From NCBI RefSeq assembly GCF_010728725.1, contig NZ_AP022607.1, positions 800,258 to 864,257 of the forward strand: a stretch of 64,000 nt of DNA, read 5' to 3'. This document shows, piece after piece, positions 54,847-63,003 of the stretch. A program made the translations under genes and the position numbers. The DNA comes from Mycobacterium branderi (lineage in GTDB: Bacteria > Actinomycetota > Actinomycetes > Mycobacteriales > Mycobacteriaceae). The notes beneath the pieces are model-generated. The model saw nothing but the letters and a program-made list of their open reading frames with translations, made no database searches and was not told where the DNA came from. The stretch's first letter is position 1, and each line of letters opens with the position of its first letter.

Positions 54847-55978
54847 ATGACAGACCCCAGGCCGTTTCGCATCACGGTTGGCGACGACGTCCTTACCGAT
54901 CTGCACGCACGCCTGTCGCGAACCCGCTGGCCAGAGCGCGAATGCGTCGATGACTGGAGCCAGGGTCTGCCGCTGCACTACGCCCGGGAGCTCGCCGCCT
55001 ATTGGGCAGACGGCTACGACTGGCGGGTGCGGGAGGCGGCACTGAATCGCTACGACCAATTCACCACCGACATCGACGGGCTCGAGATCCACTTTGTGCA
55101 CCAACGTTCCCCGCACCCCGAAGCGTTGCCGCTGGTGATCACGCACGGCTGGCCCGGATCATTCGTGGAATTCCACAAAGTCATCGAGCCGTTGTCCAAC
55201 CCGACGGCACACGGAGGGCAAGCCGAAGACGCGTTTCACGTCGTCTGCCCCTCCCTTCCCGGGTATGGCTTCTCCGGGAAACCGGTCGCGACCGGCTGGG
55301 GTATCGGCAAAGTCGCACAGGCGTGGGAAACACTGATGGTCCGGCTGGGCTACGACCACTACGGCGCACAGGGCGGCGACTGGGGGGCGGCGGTCACTAC
55401 ACAGCTGGGCCGAAACCGTGGCCACTGCATCGCCATTCATACCAACATGCCCTTCGGCGCGCCACCCGCCGGCGCCCTGGACAATCCGAGCGACGATGAG
55501 CGGGAGGCGCTGGCCCGCCTCGAATATTACGAAACGTGGGACTCCGGCTACGCCAAGCAGCAGTCGACCCGACCGCAGACTCGGTTACGGCTTGGTGGAT
55601 TCGCCAGCGGGCCAGATGGCGTGGATCATCGAGAAGTTCTGGTCGTGGATGGACTGCGACGGCCACCCGGAAAACGTGGTCAGCCGCGACGAACTGCTCG
55701 ACAACGTGATGGTGTATTGGCTCACCGCCTCGGCGGCGTCCTCAGCGCGAATGTACTGGGAAAGTTTCAAGAGCTTCCAGGCCGCCGGCAGCGTCGACCT
55801 GCCCACCGGTGTGGCGGCCTTTCCGAAAGAGATCATCCGCTCACCGCGAGCGTGGTGCGAAGCGAACTACAACATCACACACTGGTCCGACATGCCGCGC
55901 GGCGGACACTTCGCGGCATTCGAGCAACCCCAGCTTTTCGTCGAGGACGTCCGGGCCTTCTTCGCCGGATACCGGTGA
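54847..55978 (+). pseudogene. Microsomal-type epoxide hydrolase with a one-base frameshift
   Basis: The N-terminal region (FRITVGDDVLTDLHARLSRT, WPERE) is the epoxide hydrolase N-terminal domain. ITHGWPGSFVEFHK is the oxyanion region and GAQGGDWGAAV holds the nucleophilic Asp. The frame breaks near 55580. One frame over the protein continues: LGYGLVDSPAGQMAWIIEKF, then MYWESFKSF, with the catalytic His in PRGGHFAAFEQP. One base added in CAGACTCGG repairs it, giving about 377 residues. The enzyme opens epoxides to diols, a sensible partner for P450s. Confidence 0.86.
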
Positions 55979-56026
55979 GAAAGCCGTTGCAGGGGCAGCT
56001 TGTAAGCCACTCGGGAGGAGGTCTCG

Positions 56027-58783
56027 ATGAATGGCCCGACGATCTTTGGGTTTGAAGACCTTGCTGATCTTGACGAGTCCGTGTGCAGGAACCTGGTTGG
56101 CGGCAAGGCCCTTAATCTCGGAGTGATGGCGGCGTACGGGCTACCCGTACCACCAGGGTTTTGTGTGTCGGCGCAGGCATACGCGACATTCCTAGAAGCC
56201 AACGCCATGGACGAACTGATCCGGGATGCGCTGGACACGATCGACTTTGGCGATGCGGGGCTGGTTGAGGATGCGACGGCCACCATCCGCGAACTGGTCC
56301 GCTCGGCGAAGGTGCCGGCTGAGGTCGCGGCTGACATCGAGAAGGCCTACAGCGCACTCGGTGAGGAAGTACTGGTCGCGGTGCGGTCGTCAGGAACAGC
56401 AGAGGATATGGCCGATGCATCATTTGCGGGGTTGCACGACACGTATCTCAACGTCAAGGGAGCGACCGAGCTGCTTGAACAGATTAGGCGGTGCTGGGCG
56501 TCGCTGTGGACAGCGCGGGCAACGGCATACCGTCACCAGAATGGGTTCGATCAGTGCCGGGCGCGTATCGCCGTGGTGGTGCAAACAATGGTCGACTCGG
56601 ATGTGTCCGGGGTCATGTTTACCGCCAATCCCGTCAACGCCGCGACTGACGAGATCCTGATTAACGCGAGCTGGGGGCTGGGAGACTCGGTGGTTTCGGG
56701 CACCGTCACACCCGACGAATTCGTGGTGAAGCATGGCGACTTACGGATCCGCGCAAAGACGCTCGGTGACAAGGCGACCCGCGCTATCCCCAACCGGGAC
56801 ACGGGCAGCGGAACCATCACCGAAGAGCTTCCGGCGGCCGACCGCAATGCCTTTAGTTTGTCGGATGATCGGGTGGTGAAGCTAGCCGAGCTCGGTCGGC
56901 ATGTACAAGAGATCTACCACGATGTGCCTCAAGATATTGAATGGGCGTTACACGCAGATACCTTCTTCCTGTTGCAGTCCCGTCCGATCACGGGCGTCGA
57001 GTTCAGCTGGGATGTAGATCTGGACGACTGGCAGCGAGTACCCGAGCCAGATGACACGATCTGGACACGCGCGACAGCTGACGAGGGATGGACGGGCCCA
57101 TGCAGCCCAATGATGTATTCCATGCGCGCACCCGGCCAACACCAAGCGCAGCTATATGCCGTTAAGGGCTGGGGATGCGCTGAGCTCGACCGGCTGAGGT
57201 ACTGGAAGTTCCACAGGGCTAAGGTCTATTCCAACTGCGAGTTGCACAGAAGGCTTCTGGAGGCAACGGCACCGCCGCCCATCCGCGCGAATATGCTTCA
57301 GAACTGGCTGCCGCCATCGTGGCACGCCGACGTCATGTCCGCGAAGTTCAACTACCTCGACTATGTCCGCATGTATATGCGGATCCGAATGCTGAATCCC
57401 GACGACGGTTTCTATCGTTGGCTAAACGTCTTTCGGCAATGGATGGACCAGCGAGAGCAGTGGTACAACGGAACCACGCCAGAGCGGCTCGCTCGAATGA
57501 CCGACCGCCAACTCGAGACGTATCTGCAGAAATACGCCGCCGCAGAAGCGACGCTTTCGGAAAGGGTCTGGCACGGCTACGTCATCTACGCACGCGATGC
57601 CCTCGCCGTCGTGGGCTTGATTCTCGCCCACTGGTACACCGGCAACAATCCAAACGCGTTCGGAGACCTGATCTCCGGATCTACGACGCGCTCAGCGACC
57701 CAGATCGAGAACGCGGAGGTATGGGAACTCGCGCAGACGATTCGCGAATCCGAAGCGCTTCTGCATTGCTTCCGCAACCACAGTGGCGACGAGTTCTTCG
57801 AGCGCCTACGCAACTTCCCGGCAGGCCGGGAATTCCTCTGCCGCTACGAAGATTTCGTCAGCCGGCATGGCCACCGGGGCATGACGGACCGTGACATGTA
57901 CTTTCCCCGGCGATGTGAGGACCCTTCGATCGACTACGAAGCGTTCCGGGCATTGCTCAACGTGAGCGATCCAGTGCGCCCGTCTGTCCTCGAACAACGC
58001 GTCAATGCAAAACGCGAGGCCGCCACCAAGGAAGTCATCGCCAACCTCAAACAAGGACCCCTCGGCACGTTGAAGGCCGAAGCCTTAAAACTCGCACTCG
58101 ACTACGTGCACAGGTGGACTGTGATACGAGACGATGAGCGCTACTTCGTCGACCGCGGCCTACTCGCAATGAAAAGAGGCTACGTTGAACTGGGATGGCG
58201 CCTCGCCGAGCGTGGCCTCATCGACTATCCAATGGACGTGTTCTTCCTCGGTCACCAAGAAGCCTTCGACCTGTGCTACGGCCGCGGCAACCCGGTCCTG
58301 GACCGGCTGAAGATAAAGGGCCGCTTCCGCGATTGGAAACGCGAAGACGATAAAGAGGTCGTTGCACCGCTGTTCTTGCGTAACGGTCAAGGCGTTCAAT
58401 TCGACGAAACGCCCGACGCTGATGCCGATTTGAGCGGAGCCGGATTATCCGCCGGGCGCGCCGTAGGGACGGCCCGAATCATTAAGAGCCTCCGAGAGAT
58501 TGGCACTCTAACCGACGGAGACATCCTGGTCTGCAACAGCACCGATCCGGGATGGACACCAGTGTTCGGCGTCATATCGGGACTCGTTCTCGAGACCGGC
58601 GGAAGGCTCGCACACGGTTCCTGCCTTGCGCGCGAGTATGGACTGCCCGCCGTCCAGGTCCCGACCGCGATGAGCCGAATCTCCGACGGTGCCACCATTA
58701 CGATCGACGGCACTACCGGCGCCATCACCGTGGATGCCCATGTCGGCGCACAAAATCCGCCAGTCCAGTTTCAAGCGGAGTAG
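56027..58783 (+). CDS. PEP-synthase/rifampin-phosphotransferase-like enzyme
   Basis: A 918-residue three-part protein. Residues about 10-330 are the ATP-grasp PPDK_N domain: NLVGGKALNLGVMAAYGLPV, VAVRSSGTAEDMADASFAG, and PQDIEWALHADTFFLLQSRP. A middle region of about 450 residues, rich in Trp and Tyr, matches nothing I know. The C-terminal swivelling phosphohistidine domain has STDPGWTPVFGVI and GGRLAHGSCLAREYGLPAVQ, with the phospho-accepting His present. It lacks the PEP-binding barrel of true PEP synthase, as rifampin phosphotransferase and phenylphosphate synthase subunits do. So it probably phosphorylates a small or aromatic molecule with ATP; substrate unknown. ATG at 56027 with GGGAGGAGG upstream. 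Its stop is one base from the convergent VOC gene. Confidence 0.85.
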   Translation: MNGPTIFGFEDLADLDESVCRNLVGGKALNLGVMAAYGLPVPPGFCVSAQAYATFLEANAMDELIRDALDTIDFGDAGLVEDATATIRELVRSAKVPAEVAADIEKAYSALGEEVLVAVRSSGTAEDMADASFAGLHDTYLNVKGATELLEQIRRCWASLWTARATAYRHQNGFDQCRARIAVVVQTMVDSDVSGVMFTANPVNAATDEILINASWGLGDSVVSGTVTPDEFVVKHGDLRIRAKTLGDKATRAIPNRDTGSGTITEELPAADRNAFSLSDDRVVKLAELGRHVQEIYHDVPQDIEWALHADTFFLLQSRPITGVEFSWDVDLDDWQRVPEPDDTIWTRATADEGWTGPCSPMMYSMRAPGQHQAQLYAVKGWGCAELDRLRYWKFHRAKVYSNCELHRRLLEATAPPPIRANMLQNWLPPSWHADVMSAKFNYLDYVRMYMRIRMLNPDDGFYRWLNVFRQWMDQREQWYNGTTPERLARMTDRQLETYLQKYAAAEATLSERVWHGYVIYARDALAVVGLILAHWYTGNNPNAFGDLISGSTTRSATQIENAEVWELAQTIRESEALLHCFRNHSGDEFFERLRNFPAGREFLCRYEDFVSRHGHRGMTDRDMYFPRRCEDPSIDYEAFRALLNVSDPVRPSVLEQRVNAKREAATKEVIANLKQGPLGTLKAEALKLALDYVHRWTVIRDDERYFVDRGLLAMKRGYVELGWRLAERGLIDYPMDVFFLGHQEAFDLCYGRGNPVLDRLKIKGRFRDWKREDDKEVVAPLFLRNGQGVQFDETPDADADLSGAGLSAGRAVGTARIIKSLREIGTLTDGDILVCNSTDPGWTPVFGVISGLVLETGGRLAHGSCLAREYGLPAVQVPTAMSRISDGATITIDGTTGAITVDAHVGAQNPPVQFQAE

Positions 58784-59244
58784 TTAGTGCGAGCGAGGCC
58801 GCGGCGGCAGGACCGCAAGCCAGGAGTCCGAAAGCAGTTCAATCAGCTGTCCATCCGGATCGCGGATCATTGCTGATTGCTCAGAGACCGTTTCTTCGAT
58901 CACCGATCCCCCGAAACTGTCGACCATCTCCAACACGTCGCGCAGATCGGACACCGACAACGACAGATGCGTCAACCCGATCTGGTCCATGGCACGTTTC
59001 GGCCCGGCGTGGACTTCGCGCCGGGCGTAGTCGAAAGCTCCAGCACCAAGCCGTCTCGTACCAGGTAGGTCGCACGCAGTCCGATCGGTTCGTTCAGCTG
59101 CAGAAGACGGTCGGTGCCGTCATCGGGCGGTTCGAGCTCCCACCAGAACACAAAACCGAAGAGCCCTTCGTAAAAGCGGCGCGAGCGCTCCCGATCGGCA
59201 ACACACAATCCGACATGGTTGAAGACAGTTCGGTGGCTCGTCAC
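58784..59244 (-). pseudogene. VOC-superfamily (glyoxalase-like) protein with a one-base frameshift
   Basis: The first half (FNHVGLCVADRERSRRFYEG, LFGFVFWWE, LRATYLVRDGLVLEL) and second half (GLTHLSLSVSDLRDVLEMV, IRDPDGQLIELLSDSW) are the two beta-alpha modules of a VOC protein, with metal-type His and Glu. The frame breaks near 59034 in a three-T run (minus strand); four T would restore FDYARREVHAGPKRAMDQIG. About 153 residues when repaired. GTG at 59244 overlaps the stop of the small ORF upstream. Reaction unknown. Confidence 0.82.
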
Positions 59245-59450
59245 AGGTCACTCCTGCTGAGCCGCACTGCATCTAGGCTCACGATCAGATGCTCCCCGAT
59301 GATACTGCGCTCGACCATTCCGCCGAAGCATTCGCGGGTCTGTTCGTCGACAGATCGGGACGACCCTGATCGGCAACGGAAAGTGCTCTCGCCCAACAAC
59401 TTCACCGATACCCGCACCGTCTCGTCAAGATCCCCTACAACCCCGCTCAC
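59241..59450 (-). CDS. Small unrecognised protein in the P450-VOC operon
   Basis: A 69-residue frame that I do not recognise. It starts at GTG 59450, overlapping the P450 stop by four bases (GTGA), and its own stop overlaps the GTG of the VOC gene in the same way. That double coupling is the main reason to consider it real. It is rich in Ser, Arg and Val, with two cysteines (FRCRS, RECFG) and a C-terminal GEHLIVSLDAVRL strand. The two cysteines do not form a ferredoxin motif. It might itself be altered by the indels common in this region. Confidence 0.5.
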   Translation of the reverse strand: MSGVVGDLDETVRVSVKLLGESTFRCRSGSSRSVDEQTRECFGGMVERSIIGEHLIVSLDAVRLSRSDL

Positions 59451-60707
59451 GCTGCAGTGAAGCTAAGGTACAGCTCGGTGAGCCCGCGCAGCATGTACGT
59501 CGGCTCGTAGGTGTAGCGACGGTGCCCGGCAGGTCCGTGTTTGTCTTCGTTGATCTTGATGTCGGGTATCCGGTCGAGGATGCGTTCAATTGACACGCGA
59601 CCCTCCACTCGGGCCAGCGGCGCGCCGGGCAGGAATGCACCCGCGGACAAACGCCATGTGCTCGCGAACATTCCTGCGGTCGAGCCGAAACTCGTGCGGA
59701 TCGTCGAACCGGCGCGGATCACGGTTGGCGCCACCCACCAGCACCGTCACGATTGTGCCGGCGGGAATATCAACACCACCCACGGTCACGGGTTTGCGGG
59801 CCAGCCGGTAGGTGGCCTTGACCGAGCTTTCCATGCGCAGTGCTTCCTCGATGAACGACGGGATCAGGCTCCGGTCACCTCGCAGCTTTTGCTGGATGTC
59901 GGGCCGGTCACCCAGGATCTGTACGGCGGCGCCGAGCAGCTTGGCGGTGGTCTCGCGGCCGGCGGCGAACAGGAAGGTGGCCGAGCGAACCACCTCGATG
60001 ACCTTAGGAATGGATTCGTCAGGATACTTCGCGGTGGCCAGCGCAGTCAGCACGTCGTCGCGGGGTTCGCGTCGGCGGTCCTCGATATAGGAGCAGAACT
60101 TCTCGTCGAGCCTGTCCAGCGGTGCACCGACCGACTCGTGGTCGAGTGTCCCCACCGGCGGGTCGTCGCCCAACAAGATGCGGAACTCCTGGTGGTCTTC
60201 CTCGGGCACGCCGAGTAGATCGGCGATAACCAAGGTGGAGAAGGGCTTGGAGTATTGGCTGATGAACTCGCGTTCGCTGCTGCCGAGGAACTCCTCAAGC
60301 TGGCGGTCGGCGAGGCGCCACATGAACTCCTCGTTCTCCTTCAGCCGGCTCGGCGTCAGCAGCCGGCTCAGCAGTGACCGTGCACGCGTGTGTACCGGCG
60401 GGTCCATCGTGAGCATGTGCTCGGACATCGGAAACTGATCGCGGTGCGCCTCGATCTGCGCACTGATGTCATCGCCTTCGGCCTCGAACGGCAAAGGTGG
60501 AAACGGTCCCCCAACTGCGACGCAACTCGAAAAGGTATCGGTGTCTTTGTAGACCGCGGCGGCCTCCTCATGGCCGGTGACCGCGACGACGTTGTGGTGC
60601 GGCAGCCGAAGCACCGGGTTCTTGCCGCGCAGGTAGTCGAAGTAGGGGTAGGGATCCGGAATGACGGCGGAGTCGGTGAAGAAGTCGACAAAATCGAAAT
60701 TGCTCAT
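59447..60707 (-). pseudogene. Cytochrome P450 broken at the haem-binding loop
   Basis: From ATG 60707 (GGGAGG upstream) the frame is a good P450: LTMDPPVHTRARSLLSRLLT, I-helix AAGRETTAK, ExxR EEALR, ANRDPRRFDDPHEFRLDR. After HMAFVRG the frame goes wrong and ends at 59586. Another frame gives PLARVEGRVSIERILDRIPD and continues to 59447. Adding one G near 59642 and one near 59627 rebuilds RGVHSCPGAPLARVEG, the expected haem loop with Cys. Both missing bases fall in G/C runs. About 420 residues when repaired. Confidence 0.82.
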
Positions 60708-61005
60708 GGCCTGCGCCTCCCGAGCGTGGTTCAGTGTGATCATCGGCTCAACGAATAGCCAGCGTCACCGGCCCGCCTGTGGCTAACGGTGCGCAGCGCG
60801 CCTGCAACTGCGCATCCGATACCGACCGGTAACAGTGGCTCGTCAATGGCCATACCTTCAGTGCCGCAGGGCATCAGCGCTCACGATCACAGCCTCCATA
60901 CCCTCAGAGCACTAACATTGCTAAGATTGCCATTTAATGCCGAGTCTAGAGATGCCGCCGCCGGCGCAAAGCGAATTTGCTGGTTTGCGTGTGTTGGAGG
61001 TTTTG

Positions 61006-62314
61006 ATGGCCGCACGCCGTGATGTCAGTGCCGACGCGGTTGTCGATTTCGACCATCACTCACCGGACTTCAATCAAAACGAGCTGCAAGTCAACGCCGG
61101 CCTTCGACGGCGCTGCCCGGTGGCATGGAACGAGAACTACGGCGGATTCTGGTTCGTCACAAGCTATGACGCGGTGGCACAAATCGCCCGGGACGGTGAA
61201 ACCTTCGCGCACAAACGAGCCGAACTCCGCCGACGGGGTCGATTACCAAGGCGAGATGGGTGTCCCGCGCCCCGAAGGCCAGCCGGCCCTGGGAATCGGT
61301 GAAGTCGACGGGCCGTACCACCGGGCGTTAAGGCGCGCGCTCGCCCCATTCTTCTCGCCGGGAGCTGTCCAGAAAATACGGCCGTTTATGGAACAGTCGG
61401 TGCACTGGTTTCTCGATCAACGGATCGCAGACGGTCGCATGGACCTCGTGCTGGACTACGCCAGCCCCGTTCCGGCCATCCTGACCATGCGGTTGATGGG
61501 CCTGCCCTACGACAACTGGCAGCTGTATGCCAACCTGTTCCACTCGGTGATGGCTCTTCCGCAGGACAGTGCCGAGTACGCCGGCGCGGTCGCCGAGGTA
61601 CCCGCGATGATGGAGGGTCTGCTGAAGTTTGCGGCGACCCGGCGAGCCGCCCCTCGCGACGACTTGACGAGCTTCCTCGTCCAATTCGAGTACGACGGCA
61701 GGCGGCTGGATGACACACAGCTGCTCGATATCTTGTGGAACCTGGTCGCCGGCGGCGTCGACACCACGACGTCACAGACGGCGCTGAGTCTGCTTCACCT
61801 GGGCACGCATCCCGATCTGCGCCGGCAACTCATCGATCGCCCGGAGCTTTACCGCACCGCCACCGATGAGTTTCTGCGCTACTTCTCGGTCAATCAGCAG
61901 CTCAGCCGGACGGTGACACGCGATGTCGTCCTCGGTGGACAACACCTTCGACGCAACGACCGCCTCATCATCAGCTGGTTGGCCGCCAACCATGACGAGC
62001 AAGAGTTCGCCCGAGCCGGCGACGTGGTCCTGGACCGGGCACCGAATCGCCATGTCGCCTTTGGGCTGGGGCCGCATCGGTGCATCGGATCTCATCTGGC
62101 GCGGGTCATGTTCGAGGTGATGGTGAGGGCGGTTCTTGAGCGCATTCCCGACTACCGGGTTGATACCGACGGCGTCTACCAATACCTGGGCAACCCGACC
62201 ATGACGGGCTTGGGCAAGCTGCCGGTCACCTTCACGCCGGCGCGGCCCGGGAACGCCACGGCCATGACCGCTCAGCCGGTCGTGCCCCTCAGTACGCGCT
62301 GTTGCTGCCCATAG
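61006..62314 (+). pseudogene. Cytochrome P450 with a frameshift near its N-terminus
   Basis: ATG at 61006 follows TTGGAGG. The first 70 residues (VDFDHHSPDFNQN, CPVAWNENYGGFWFVTSYDA) are in one frame; from about 61222 the protein continues one base over with SADGVDYQGEMGVPRPEG. One extra base would explain it. The rest is intact: AGGVDTTTSQ I-helix, DEFLR, and haem loop AFGLGPHRCIGSHLAR. The tail after FTPARPG runs on to TAG at 62314 and overlaps the 3' end of the opposite-strand SDR relic. About 435 residues. Confidence 0.82.
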
Positions 62315-63003
62315 CTGTCGATGGGACTGTGCAACGCCAGCCCACCGTCGGCGAACACGATTTGCCCGGTGACTCAGGACATCTCGAGTACTGCAACAAT
62401 CGCCTCGGCGACGTCATCGGCCCGACCGAGGCGACCCAGGGCAGTCCGCTCGGTCAGCGCCTGAACCCAGCCCGGCAACTGTTCGGCCTCGGCCAGCATG
62501 GGTGTGCGGGTGACCCCGGGGCCCACCGCGTTGACGCGGATACCATGGACCCCCCACTCGGCGGCAGCCACCCGCACCAACATGTCAACGCGCGGCTTTG
62601 GACACGCAATAAGCGTCCATGTCCCGATCGGCGATGGTCCCGCTGATACTCGACACCGCGACAATGGATCCTGGCGCGCCGGCGTCGATCATGGCGTACC
62701 GGCCCGCATGGTCAGCCACGTACCGGTCAGGTTGGTGTCGAGGACCCTGCGCCAGTCGGCGGGTCCTTGCTCGAGCAGAGTCCCCAACGCGCCGACGCCG
62801 GCGCACGCCACCAGCCGGTCCGGCGTTCCCCGCTCGGCGACGGTCTGCCGGATAGCCGCCCCGACCGCGTCGCAATCGCTGATGTCGCAGTCGATATCGC
62901 CGCCCGCGATATCCCAGGCCACCACATCCTGGCCCGCTTTACGCAGCCTTTCCGCTACCGCCTTGCCGATTCCGGATCCACCGCCGGTGACGACCGCCGT
63001 CAT
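62272..63003 (-). pseudogene. Short-chain dehydrogenase/reductase, broken in three places
   Basis: SDR sequence is spread over three frames. First VVTGGGSGIGKAVAERL, DCDISD and CAGVGALG from ATG 63003 to about 62702. Then IVAVSSISGTIADRDMDAYC and VSKAA to about 62590. Then VDMLVRVAAAEWGVHGIRVN and PGVTRTPMLAEAEQLPGW. Finally TGA at 62374-62376 stands where Trp is expected (MS-W-VTGQIVFADGG), with the gene continuing in frame to 62272. A -1, a +1 and a nonsense change together make true decay more likely here than at single-break genes. The start overlaps the monooxygenase stop (ATGA). Confidence 0.78.

Noticed and set aside
58552..59460. A 302-codon open frame on the plus strand
   Set aside because: It starts inside the PEP-synthase-like gene in another frame and continues antisense to the VOC gene and the small ORF; very Arg/Ser/Pro-rich.
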